The position numbers were made by a program, and so were the translations under genes. This document shows, piece by piece, positions 1 through 7,813 of a stretch of DNA of 48,401 bases. The DNA lies in contig JAHEKQ010000016.1 of the NCBI GenBank assembly GCA_024638265.1, positions 1 through 48,401 on the forward strand, given 5' to 3'. The stretch comes from Flammeovirgaceae bacterium (lineage in GTDB: Bacteria; Bacteroidota; Bacteroidia; Cytophagales; Cyclobacteriaceae). Within the stretch, counting starts at the first letter, position 1, and every line of letters begins with the position of its first letter. Under the pieces are notes generated by a model, which saw nothing but the letters and a program-made list of their open reading frames with translations, ran no database searches and was not told the DNA's origin.

Positions 1-332
1 CGCTTTTCAAAAACACTTCCATGAAGGTGTACGACATTGGTGGATCCCGCCTTTTCGTGTAAGTGATCAATGTTTTGGGTAACGACGGTTACGTCATAAT
101 ATTCCTGCAACTTCGCGATGTAGGCATGCCCGACATTAGGTTCTGCATGAAGGGCCTGTCGCCGGCGTTGATTATAAAAATCGAGTACTAATTCGGGATT
201 GCTTGCCCAACCTTCGGGTGATGCCACTTGGGTTACGTCGTGACCTTCCCAAAGTCCACCACTATCCCTGAAGGTAGCAAGGCCGCTCTCTGCACTCATC
301 CCTGCCCCGGTGAGTACAACGAGGTGTTTCAC
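1..332 (-). CDS. cobB: NAD-dependent protein deacylase, sirtuin family (partial, 3' end outside window)
   Basis: The first 110 residues of a Sir2-type deacylase, which removes acyl groups from protein lysines using NAD. Visible motifs are the NAD-binding GAGMSAESGLATFRD segment (residues 9-23), Tyr53 and Arg56 in FYNQR (the pair that lets class III, CobB/SIRT5-like enzymes accept acidic acyl groups such as succinyl), TQNIDHLH (85-92) and LHGS with the catalytic His104. The start is a GTG at 332 whose last bases form the topA stop in a GTGA 4-bp overlap; an in-frame TGA lies a few codons upstream, so no longer start is possible. Translation is therefore probably coupled to topA. The zinc-binding module and C-terminus are beyond base 1. 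The family is clear; the acyl preference is inferred from Tyr53 and Arg56. Confidence 0.93.
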   Translation of the reverse strand, partial: MKHLVVLTGAGMSAESGLATFRDSGGLWEGHDVTQVASPEGWASNPELVLDFYNQRRRQALHAEPNVGHAYIAKLQEYYDVTVVTQNIDHLHEKAGSTNVVHLHGSVFEK

Positions 333-2626
333 CTTCTCCTTGATTTTCGTTCAGGAGTTTTTTCAGCGAGGTCCTGGCATTCTTCGAGAGTCAACTCTGC
401 CGGTTCTTTGCCCTTTGGAATCTTTACATTCTTCTTCCCCGCTTTTATATAGGGTCCAAAACGACCATTTAATACTTGTATATCGGTCCCCTCGAACGTT
501 TTTATTATCCTGTTGGCATCTGCTGATCGCTTTTCCTTGATAAGCTCAATGGCCCGATCAGCGGTGATGTCATAAGCATTTTCTTCAGCCGGTATCGAAA
601 CAAATTTACTGTCATGTCTTATATAAGGACCGTATCGGCCAATACCCGCCACCATCTCCTTATCCTCAAATGACCCTATTTCCCTTGGCAGTTTAAACAG
701 GTCCAGGGCCTCTTCAAGGCTAATACTTTCAATGAACTGCTCATTCTTTAAGGAAGCAAAGCGAGGTTTCTCTTCAGATTCATTATCCCCGATCTGAACC
801 AGCGGTCCATATCTGCCCATTCTTGCAATCACTGGTTTTCCACTCTCAGGATGAGTCCCTAACTCCCTGACCATCTTTATCTCGGATCGGTCGATGCTTT
901 CAGCTGACTCTACCCTGTCGTGGAACTTTCCGTAAAAATTATCGATCATTGAACCCCATTCCTTTCCACCCTGGGCTATTGTATCAAATTCTTTCTCTAC
1001 TTCAGCAGTGAATGAATAATTGGTGACATTTGGAAAATGCTCGACAAGAAAATCAGTGACCATCATAGCCATATTGGTGGGAAATAACTTTTTGTTCTCC
1101 GCTCCGGTGATCTCAGTTTTGACTTCATTCCTGGTCTCGCCGCCTTTCAGCTCAATGTACTTGTAGTCCCTTTTCTTTCCATCACGTGATTCTTTAACCA
1201 CATATCCCCTGTTCTGTATGGTTGAAATAGTCGGAGCATAAGTGGATGGCCTGCCTATTCCCATTTCCTCAAGTTTTTTCACAAGGCTGGCTTCCGTATA
1301 CCTGGCAGCAGGTCGGGAGAATATCTCCCGGGCAATAATCTGTTCATAACTCAACTCCTGTCCTTCATTGAGTGGGGGAAGCATTCCCTTTTGCTCCTCA
1401 TCAGAATCCTCGTCAGTGGACTCCATATATACTTTAAGGAACCCATCGAATTTTACTACCTCACCCTGGGCTACAAAGGTGTTTTCATCATTGGAAATCC
1501 CTATGTCTACAGTGGTCTTTTCTAACTTGGCCTCAGCCATCTGGGAGGCAACTGCTCGTTTCCATATCAGTTCATACAGACGCTGTTGATTTCTGTCTGC
1601 ACCTGCATTCTGTGAAAAGAAATCAGTAGGCCGGATGGCTTCATGAGCTTCTTGGGCGTTGCCGGATTTGGTCTTGAATTTCCTTACGTTATGGTATTCC
1701 TCGCCGTAGTTGTTTTTAATAACGGCTCCCGCTGCCCCAAGGGCTTCATTCGATAGATTAAGAGAATCAGTCCTCATATAGGAGATCTTACCTGCCTCAT
1801 ATAGCTTTTGGGCCACTGTCATGGTTTGGGATACGCTGAATCCTAATTTGCGGGAGGCTTCCTGCTGTAACGTACTCGTGGTAAAAGGTGGTGCAGGTGA
1901 CTTTTTCCCAGGTTTTTTAGTCAGCTTATTAATCTGAAACAGGGCATCGGGTAATTTCTCCATAAAAGAAAGTGCCTCTTCAAACGACCCAAACCGCTTC
2001 GAAAGTTCTGCCTTTAAAATTGCCTTATCAACCTTGAACTCTGCCGTAATTTTAAAGCTTGATTTAGCTTTGAAACTTTCTATTTCACGTTCTCTCTCTA
2101 CGACCAGGCGTACAGCAACAGACTGAACGCGGCCTGCACTTAACCCTGTCTTGATCTTCTTCCAGAGCACAGGTGATAATTCAAAGCCAACCAAACGGTC
2201 CAGAACTCTCCTGGCCTGTTGAGCGTTTACGAGATTGATATCAATATCCCTGGGTGACTTAAGGGCATTCTCAATAGCATTCTTGGTTATTTCCCTGAAT
2301 ACAATACGCCGCGTAGATGCATCATTGAGGTCAAGAACTTCTTTTAAATGCCAGCTTATCGCCTCTCCTTCCCTGTCATCATCACTTGCCAGGTATACAA
2401 GTTCAGCCCCTTTTACTTCCTTTTTTAACTCTGATATAACTTTCTTTTTATCAGCAGAGACCTCATAGGTTGGCTTGAAACCATTTTCGATATCAATAGC
2501 CAAACCTGCCTTAGGAAGATCTCTCACGTGACCATAGCTGGATACCACTTTATAATCTTTTCCGAGGTATCCCTCAATGGTTTTTGCTTTTGCAGGTGAC
2601 TCAACTATTACAAGATTCTTTGACAT
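329..2626 (-). CDS. topA: DNA topoisomerase I (type IA)
   Basis: Relaxes negative supercoils by a single-strand passage mechanism. The 765 residues open with the Toprim domain (NLVIVESPAKAKTI; acidic DDDREGEA at 82-89). The catalytic tyrosine is Tyr283 in YMRTDS, and the active-site wall MGIGRPSTYAPTI follows in the central domain. The C-terminus lacks four-cysteine zinc ribbons and instead has at least three glycine-rich topoisomerase C-terminal repeats (GRYGPLVQIG, GRYGPYIRH, GRFGPYIKAG) and a basic tail KSRRR, as is usual in Bacteroidota. It is divergent from the SixA-like gene and is followed without a gap by the sirtuin gene. Length and motifs are complete; there is no sign of damage. 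Confidence 0.98.
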   Translation of the reverse strand: MSKNLVIVESPAKAKTIEGYLGKDYKVVSSYGHVRDLPKAGLAIDIENGFKPTYEVSADKKKVISELKKEVKGAELVYLASDDDREGEAISWHLKEVLDLNDASTRRIVFREITKNAIENALKSPRDIDINLVNAQQARRVLDRLVGFELSPVLWKKIKTGLSAGRVQSVAVRLVVEREREIESFKAKSSFKITAEFKVDKAILKAELSKRFGSFEEALSFMEKLPDALFQINKLTKKPGKKSPAPPFTTSTLQQEASRKLGFSVSQTMTVAQKLYEAGKISYMRTDSLNLSNEALGAAGAVIKNNYGEEYHNVRKFKTKSGNAQEAHEAIRPTDFFSQNAGADRNQQRLYELIWKRAVASQMAEAKLEKTTVDIGISNDENTFVAQGEVVKFDGFLKVYMESTDEDSDEEQKGMLPPLNEGQELSYEQIIAREIFSRPAARYTEASLVKKLEEMGIGRPSTYAPTISTIQNRGYVVKESRDGKKRDYKYIELKGGETRNEVKTEITGAENKKLFPTNMAMMVTDFLVEHFPNVTNYSFTAEVEKEFDTIAQGGKEWGSMIDNFYGKFHDRVESAESIDRSEIKMVRELGTHPESGKPVIARMGRYGPLVQIGDNESEEKPRFASLKNEQFIESISLEEALDLFKLPREIGSFEDKEMVAGIGRYGPYIRHDSKFVSIPAEENAYDITADRAIELIKEKRSADANRIIKTFEGTDIQVLNGRFGPYIKAGKKNVKIPKGKEPAELTLEECQDLAEKTPERKSRRR

Positions 2627-2655
2627 ACTCTCTCTTCACTTTCCTTAGAAAGCCT

Positions 2656-2685
2656 CAAATATCATTAAAAAAATTAAATTGCAAA
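2656..2685 (-). promoter_or_regulatory. Candidate sigma-ABfr-type promoter of topA
   Basis: On the minus strand TTTG (plus coordinates 2682-2685) is followed after 18 bases by GATATTTG (2656-2663). This matches the Bacteroidota -33 TTTG / -7 TAnnTTTG promoter at all but one position with normal spacing. Predicted transcription would start near 2649, giving a leader of about 23 bases before the topA ATG. Confidence 0.45.
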
Positions 2686-2699
2686 GGATATTAAATCAG

Positions 2700-3203
2700 A
2701 TGGCCCACAAGCATTTATTTCTATTAAGACATGCAAGGACGCTTGAAAGAGCAGCAGATGAACAGGATATAGATCGAGAATTATCCTCTATAGGACTTCA
2801 GAATTCCACTCGAATGGGAATCAACTTTCTGAACCACGATTATAAATTTGACCAGATCATCTGTAGTCCAGCAAAAAGAGCATTAACTACAGCTGAATTG
2901 ATCGTGGAACAACTCAAGATCGATCCCTCCGAAATCTTTATTAACGAAGAGATCTATGAAGCATCTACCAGAACGCTTCTCAAAGTCGTCAATAGCTTAA
3001 AAAATGAATGGAAGACCGTGCTGATAGTCGGTCACAACCCTGACATCAGCTACTTGGGTGAGTTTCTCAGTGACGCTGAAATCGGATCGATGACAACTTG
3101 CGGGGTTGTTCATATCAAATTTGAACTTAATAAGTGGGAGGAAGTTTCTGAGGGCTCCGGACAAATGGTTTCATATGAATATCCCGACTTGTTGAATTTC
3201 TGA
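2700..3203 (+). CDS. SixA-like histidine phosphatase
   Basis: A 167-residue member of the histidine phosphatase (phosphoglycerate mutase-like) superfamily. The N-terminal LLRHART carries the catalytic RH pair, CSPAKRALTTAE gives the second arginine region, and VGHNPDISYL holds the second catalytic histidine. The size, with no large inserts, fits the SixA group, which acts on phosphohistidine proteins such as phosphotransfer domains in E. coli; the true substrate here is unknown. I chose the ATG at 2700, directly before the conserved beta strand; a TTG at 2679 would add seven residues. The gene is divergent from topA and about 70 bases ahead of murB. Confidence 0.85.
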   Translation: MAHKHLFLLRHARTLERAADEQDIDRELSSIGLQNSTRMGINFLNHDYKFDQIICSPAKRALTTAELIVEQLKIDPSEIFINEEIYEASTRTLLKVVNSLKNEWKTVLIVGHNPDISYLGEFLSDAEIGSMTTCGVVHIKFELNKWEEVSEGSGQMVSYEYPDLLNF

Positions 3204-3272
3204 AGGATTTAATAAAAAATCTTTGTCATTGGAATACCTTTACAATTAAGGGAATTCACTCATTCATTACGA

Positions 3273-4283
3273 TTGGAAACTAATAAGAACCTTTATCAAT
3301 ACAACACCTTTGGATTCAATGTGATGGCCACTGAATATGTGTCTATTTCCAGCATTTCAAGCCTCCAGGAATTCATAAAACAAGGTGAGCTCGCTAATAC
3401 AAGTGTTTTGGTACTTGGGGGCGGAAGCAACATTCTCTTTACTTCAGATTTTAAAGGCTTGATATTACATAATCAGATTCTTGGCATAACAAAAATCCGG
3501 GAAGATGATAACGAGGTGGATATTAGAATAGGTGGTGGTGAAAACTGGCATGAAACCGTTATAAATGCGATTGGCAATGGATGGGGTGGCATTGAAAATC
3601 TTTCGCTCATCCCGGGCTCCGTGGGTGCAGCACCCATTCAGAATATCGGGGCATATGGAGTGGAGATAGAAGATACTTTCAAAAGCCTGGAATTCGTCCA
3701 TTTCTCAGATGGGTCCACTCAGGAGTTTACAAAAGAAGATTGCCAGTTCGGCTATAGGGACTCTGTCTTTAAACGTGATTTAAAGGGCAAAGGAATGGTT
3801 GCCTCAGTTACTCTGACCCTTTCCAAAAAGCCAAGCCTCAATACCTCATATGGCGCCATAAAGACTACTCTTGAAGATATGAGTATTGAAAATCCAACAA
3901 TTTCTGATGTTAGCAACGCTGTCATCCAAATTAGACGAAGTAAACTTCCCGATCCGGCAGAAGTAGGTAACGCTGGTAGCTTTTTTAAAAATCCTGTCAT
4001 CCCCGAGCATAAATATGCTGAACTAAAAGAACTTCATCGCGACCTCCCGGGCTATTCCAATGGTCCCGGAAAAATAAAAATTCCTGCCGGCTGGCTTATT
4101 GACAAGATTGGATGGAAAGGGTATAGAAAAGGCAGCGTTGGTGTTCATAAAGACCAGGCCCTTGTAATAGTACACTATGGAGGGGGTAGTGGCAAAGAGG
4201 TCAGAGACCTGGCCCTGGAAATTAAAAAATCGGTTTACGAAAATTTCAGTATCGAATTGGAGACTGAAGTTAATATCCTGTAA
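3273..4283 (+). CDS. murB: UDP-N-acetylenolpyruvoylglucosamine reductase
   Basis: Reduces UDP-GlcNAc-enolpyruvate to UDP-MurNAc with NADPH and FAD, the second committed step of peptidoglycan synthesis in the cytoplasm. FAD-binding motifs are LGGGSNILF (48-56) and IPGSVGAAPIQNIGAYG (113-129). Catalytic residues fit the type I enzyme: Arg162 in YRDSVF, Ser236 in GNAGSFFKNP and Glu332 in the C-terminal ETEVNIL. The start is a TTG at 3273, because the N-terminal NTFGFNV segment is conserved and lies upstream of the first in-frame ATG; no in-frame ATG precedes it after the previous gene. The sigma-factor gene follows 61 bases later. Confidence 0.96.
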   Translation: METNKNLYQYNTFGFNVMATEYVSISSISSLQEFIKQGELANTSVLVLGGGSNILFTSDFKGLILHNQILGITKIREDDNEVDIRIGGGENWHETVINAIGNGWGGIENLSLIPGSVGAAPIQNIGAYGVEIEDTFKSLEFVHFSDGSTQEFTKEDCQFGYRDSVFKRDLKGKGMVASVTLTLSKKPSLNTSYGAIKTTLEDMSIENPTISDVSNAVIQIRRSKLPDPAEVGNAGSFFKNPVIPEHKYAELKELHRDLPGYSNGPGKIKIPAGWLIDKIGWKGYRKGSVGVHKDQALVIVHYGGGSGKEVRDLALEIKKSVYENFSIELETEVNIL

Positions 4284-4344
4284 AAATCCTACTGTCGCTG
4301 TAACCATTGGCTTCCTTTGCAGTAACCAAATTGAATCTACCGTG

Positions 4345-4866
4345 ATGAGCGAAGAACAAATCATGACAGAGGTCAAGAACGGCAAGCTTGAAAAAGCTGC
4401 TATGCTATTTGAGCTGTATCACAAGCCGCTGTATCATTTTTTCTTTCGCATGTCTTTAGATTCCCAGTTAAGTGAAGATCTCACACAAAATGTTTTTGTC
4501 AGAATGATCAGGTATCGCAGTAGCTACAGGGCAGAAAAGAAGTTCAGATCATGGATTTACCAGGTCGCCAGGAATATCTTTTACGATCATATTAAAGAGT
4601 CGAAAAAAATGCCTACTGACGATATCGACAATGCAATCATGATTGGCGTGAACCCCGATGATGATGACAGGGAAGCAGTACTTAAAAAATCACTCTTACT
4701 CCTGGACGAAGAGGATCGTCAGATTCTGTTTTTCAGTAAATACCAGAATATGAAATACGATCAGATCTCAGAAATCCTGGATATATCAGTGAGTAATGTC
4801 AAAGTTAAGGTACACAGGGCCCTGCAAAAGTTGAGGAAGCACTATTTCGAACTTGAGCAACAATAG
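4345..4866 (+). CDS. ECF (group 4) RNA polymerase sigma factor
   Basis: A 173-residue sigma-70 family factor with only regions 2 and 4. Region 2 (about 15-90) includes the -10 recognition segment SEDLTQNVFVRMIRYRSSY and the conserved WIYQVARN; region 4 (about 115-168) ends with the helix-turn-helix KYDQISEILDISVSNVKVKVHRALQKL. The ATG at 4345 gives the expected N-terminus; the reading frame runs further upstream only because murB overlaps it out of frame. The next gene begins one base after the stop and encodes a single-pass membrane protein in the position of an anti-sigma factor, so this sigma factor probably responds to an envelope signal. Confidence 0.93.
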   Translation: MSEEQIMTEVKNGKLEKAAMLFELYHKPLYHFFFRMSLDSQLSEDLTQNVFVRMIRYRSSYRAEKKFRSWIYQVARNIFYDHIKESKKMPTDDIDNAIMIGVNPDDDDREAVLKKSLLLLDEEDRQILFFSKYQNMKYDQISEILDISVSNVKVKVHRALQKLRKHYFELEQQ

Positions 4867-4867
4867 T

Positions 4868-5623
4868 ATGAAAAAGAATATGCAAGAGCTTCTAGTAGAA
4901 TACGTATCAGGAAACCTGGAGGGTGAACTGGTAGAGTACGTCAAAGGGCAAATCGAAAAGAATGAAAACATCCGTAAGGAGTATGAGGAACTTAAAGAGG
5001 TTAATAAATTATACCAGTCTCTTCAAAGTGAGGTTCCTTCAGACCGCATGAAGTCCAGGTTCGATGATTTCATTGCCTCAGAATTATCACATGAAAAGTC
5101 TTCCGGAAATACAAATTGGGGAGTGCTTAAAATTGCTGCAGCCCTGGCCTTGATAGCACTGTTCATATCCATTGGATGGTTTTATGGAGCCCGGCAGAAT
5201 GATGATAAGATCAAACAATTGGAGTCGGAAATGGCCATGACCAAAGAGGCCGTGATGGATTTAATGTTGCAATCTTCAGCCAGCACCCGCATTCAGGGTG
5301 TTAATTCAAGTGCAGAGGTTAAAGCAGATCAGGAAATTATCAGTGCCCTCATATTTACACTCAACTTTGATGAAAATACCAATGTCAGGTTGGCAGCTCT
5401 CAATGCCCTTGCAAAATTCAGCGATGAAGAAAAGGTGAGAGATGAGCTCGTAAAAGCACTCAAATTCCAGGATAATCCCACCATTCAGATCTCTTTGATC
5501 AACCTTCTGGTCGAGATTCGGGAAGAAAAAGCTATTTCTCCGCTCCGGGAATTACTGGATAGCCAGGATATAGAAGAATTTGTCAAGGAAGAAGCCCAAT
5601 TGGGCATTTTCAAACTTTCATAA
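4868..5623 (+). CDS. Membrane anti-sigma factor with C-terminal HEAT-like repeats
   Basis: A 251-residue protein beginning right after the sigma-factor stop (ATG at 4868; a TTG at 4853 is an unlikely alternative). The first 80 residues are helical and occupy the place of a zinc-finger-like anti-sigma domain, but contain no HxxxCxxC motif. One transmembrane helix spans about 84-106 (VLKIAAALALIALFISIGWF), followed by a short coiled coil with MAMTKEAVMDLML and then two or three HEAT-like repeats (NVRLAALNALAKF, TIQISLINLLVEI, EEKAISPLRELL). By topology the N-terminus is cytoplasmic and holds the sigma factor, while the HEAT region is periplasmic and could sense a ligand or partner. Function is inferred from position and topology, not from a conserved zinc site. 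Confidence 0.8.
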   Translation: MKKNMQELLVEYVSGNLEGELVEYVKGQIEKNENIRKEYEELKEVNKLYQSLQSEVPSDRMKSRFDDFIASELSHEKSSGNTNWGVLKIAAALALIALFISIGWFYGARQNDDKIKQLESEMAMTKEAVMDLMLQSSASTRIQGVNSSAEVKADQEIISALIFTLNFDENTNVRLAALNALAKFSDEEKVRDELVKALKFQDNPTIQISLINLLVEIREEKAISPLRELLDSQDIEEFVKEEAQLGIFKLS

Positions 5624-5658
5624 TTATAGGTCAACTCAAATATTTAAAACAAACGAAA

Positions 5659-6423
5659 ATGAAAACGCTTATGAAAACTTTACTATTAACCCTATTGGGT
5701 GTGTTCAGCGCATCCCTGTTGATAGCGCAGGAATACAAGTTTAACATGAGGGAAGGTACACTCCGCTTTGTTGAAGTAAACAAAGTCACAATAAACGGAA
5801 CAAGTGGGTCTGAAGTCATTATCAAAGCAAAGAGCCCAAAGAACTTTCCCGAACGCGCCCAGGGGCTCCGGCCAATCAGCGGATCGGGAAAAGTCGATAA
5901 TACCGGCTTTGGATATGCCGTAGAAGAAAACGAGGATGGAAGGTCAATTTACCAAGTAACGAGAAATGGAGGCCATATAACTGTTTCTGTTCCCTCTACT
6001 GTTAAACTGCACATCACACATTCGGGAAACCAGGGTGGAACAGTAGAAATTACCGATTTTTCAGGAGAAATTGAGGCTGACACACGCTATAGTGGACTTA
6101 AGCTGAATAATATTACAGGTCCAATCCTGGCCAATACCATCTATGGGAAAATTGAAGGAAGTCTAGGTACAATCAGTAATAAAGACATGTCCATTGTTTC
6201 AGTATACGGATTAGTGGATATCGCACTTCCCGCCTCCACCAAGGCTGATCTTAAACTAAAATCCAGCTATGGGGATATCTTCACAGATTTTGATATCGAA
6301 TTTGATGAAGTGAATGGAATGAAATCAGTGAGGAATCGCGATTTCACCGGCAAAATTAATGGAGGTGGAACCAAGCTGTACCTTGAGGCAAAATATGGCA
6401 ATGTCTATCTCAGATCTAAATGA
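5659..6423 (+). CDS. Secreted DUF4097-like protein A
   Basis: A 254-residue exported protein with an N-terminal signal peptide (MKTLMKTLLLTLL... cleaved near IAQ-EYK). The body is a repetitive, probably right-handed beta-solenoid with short turns such as HSGNQGGTVEITDFSGEIEA, YSGLKLNNITGPI, TIYGKIEGSLG, SYGDIFTDFD and the final KYGNVYLRSK, typical of DUF4097 (the family that includes the LiaX C-terminus in Gram-positives). The ATG at 5659 is used; it precedes the signal peptide. The stop overlaps the start of the next, related gene in ATGA. Its place after a sigma/anti-sigma pair suggests it is an envelope target of that regulator. Biochemical role unknown. Confidence 0.78.
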   Translation: MKTLMKTLLLTLLGVFSASLLIAQEYKFNMREGTLRFVEVNKVTINGTSGSEVIIKAKSPKNFPERAQGLRPISGSGKVDNTGFGYAVEENEDGRSIYQVTRNGGHITVSVPSTVKLHITHSGNQGGTVEITDFSGEIEADTRYSGLKLNNITGPILANTIYGKIEGSLGTISNKDMSIVSVYGLVDIALPASTKADLKLKSSYGDIFTDFDIEFDEVNGMKSVRNRDFTGKINGGGTKLYLEAKYGNVYLRSK

Positions 6424-7172
6424 GAGCGTCATTCCTCTTTCTTGTACTGTTCTGCAGTTATACCCTTTTCGGTCAGACAATGATCGAAAAGGTATATCCT
6501 GCCGGCAACATTCGATCTGTCCAGTTGGATTTTACTTATCCTGAATTGGTAAAAATTGTCCCTGCTACGGGTAATGAGCTAAAATTATCTGTTTCAGTAT
6601 TGATCAATAATGGTGAAAATGATGACAATTTCTTTATTGAAGGTGAAACGGACAATGGTGTTCTGAAGGTCAGATCCGGGATCAATGACCTGGAAAACCT
6701 TCCGAAACGAATCATGATTTCCAGGGGTGATGAGAAAATCTACTTCAACGCAGACAGTCCCAGCAATCCGGAAGTAAGAAAATTTCTCGATTCCTCGGGT
6801 GCCAACTACTCCTACATGAATACAGGTGTTATAAAGGAAATCACCATTCGAATCGAAGTTCCAAGGGATCTTAGAATTGAAGTCAATACCAAATACGGGC
6901 TCCTGGAGTTGTCGGGAATTCAGAATCCGGGTTCGTATTCGTCCACCTATGGTGGTGTAGACTTCACGGATAGCGGCAATGGTTTAAATATTATTGCTAA
7001 AACCAAGTACGGAGATATCTTCACTAACCTTGAAGAAGCAGTAATGCCCGATCCACTTAATAAACCAGACGTGGGAAAATGGATCTCGGTTGCTGCCACC
7101 AGGGGGTCGGTAACAGCTCAAAGCAACCTGGAAAGCAAATATGGAAATATCTATCTCAGAAAAAACAATTGA
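6420..7172 (+). CDS. Secreted DUF4097-like protein B
   Basis: A 250-residue exported protein; signal peptide with LFLVLFCSYTLFG and likely cleavage before QTMIEK. It shares repeat turns with its upstream neighbour: TKYGLLELSGIQ, STYGGVDF, TKYGDIFTNLEE and a near-identical C-terminus SKYGNIYLRKNN. The N-terminal half differs, so the two are diverged tandem paralogs rather than a recent copy. A 4-bp ATGA overlap with gene A implies coupled translation and roughly equal amounts. It is the last gene of the sigma/anti-sigma operon; a hairpin at 7178-7203 follows. Function unknown, probably periplasmic or surface envelope protein. Confidence 0.76.
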   Translation: MRASFLFLVLFCSYTLFGQTMIEKVYPAGNIRSVQLDFTYPELVKIVPATGNELKLSVSVLINNGENDDNFFIEGETDNGVLKVRSGINDLENLPKRIMISRGDEKIYFNADSPSNPEVRKFLDSSGANYSYMNTGVIKEITIRIEVPRDLRIEVNTKYGLLELSGIQNPGSYSSTYGGVDFTDSGNGLNIIAKTKYGDIFTNLEEAVMPDPLNKPDVGKWISVAATRGSVTAQSNLESKYGNIYLRKNN

Positions 7173-7177
7173 TTAAA

Positions 7178-7203
7178 GGGGATGTCCATCAAAGGGTATC
7201 CCC
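7178..7203. terminator. Bidirectional hairpin between convergent genes
   Basis: GGGGATGTCC and GGGTATCCCC form a 10-bp stem (two G-U pairs) with loop ATCAAA. On the minus strand it is followed by a T-rich run (complement of AAAAAACAATTGATTAAA). It overlaps the last codons of the minus-strand lipoprotein gene and ends the sigma operon from the other side. Confidence 0.5.
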
Positions 7204-7671
7204 TATTACTTCTTTAGCCCTTTCGAGACTCTTGAGCATCTTTTGCCTGGCCTCTTCAATGTTTTGAAGGCTATTTTCTAATTGTTTCATAACTTCCTCA
7301 TGACTCAGACTGTCATCCGGCATACGGGAATCGTTCCTCATCCAATCCATCATTGACTGCCTGGCATCGTCGAGTTCCTTTACTACTTCTTCCAAGGCCT
7401 TTTTTCTCTCTTCCCGAACTTCCTTGAGCCCTTCCGCTGCTCTTTCAAGTTCTTCATTGATAATTCCCCTTGATTCGAATATACTATCCAGGTAAGGCAT
7501 TACATCATCATGTACTTCTCGTGCCTCATCGTAAACATTCCTCTTTTCCCTCTCTTCGGGTGGCAGTTCATCCTCGCCATTATCGCGTTGCTCACCCTGC
7601 GAACAGGAAAGTACCAGTGCGCCCAGAGAAAAGATCACCAGGTATCGAATAATATTGTTCATTGCTTTCAT
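7189..7671 (-). CDS. Coiled-coil lipoprotein of unknown function
   Basis: A 160-residue protein with a lipoprotein signal ending in LGALVLSC; the cysteine would be lipidated. The mature part is highly charged, begins with an acidic linker (GEDELPPEEREKR) and is then almost entirely helical, with heptad-like stretches (INEELERAAEGLKEVREERKK, VKQLENSLQNIEEARQKMLK). The acidic residue after the signal is compatible with surface or outer-membrane sorting, but this cannot be settled from sequence. I start at the ATG at 7671; a second ATG at 7662 and a TTG at 7683 are alternatives. It converges on the DUF4097 genes. No enzymatic motif is visible. Confidence 0.72.
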   Translation of the reverse strand: MKAMNNIIRYLVIFSLGALVLSCSQGEQRDNGEDELPPEEREKRNVYDEAREVHDDVMPYLDSIFESRGIINEELERAAEGLKEVREERKKALEEVVKELDDARQSMMDWMRNDSRMPDDSLSHEEVMKQLENSLQNIEEARQKMLKSLERAKEVIGDTL

Positions 7672-7813
7672 TTTACTTCGCAAATATCAGTAATCATTGC
7701 TGTATTATAAAGTGGGGCCACATGATAATAGCAAACTAAAAATCACAGGTGAAATTACCATTAAGCTGCTGAATTACCGATATTGAATAGTACTCATTTT
7801 ATCATCCAATTCT

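Noticed and set aside
4177-4344. An N-terminal extension of the sigma factor overlapping murB
   Set aside because: It is the murB coding sequence read in another frame; the sigma domain starts after the ATG at 4345.
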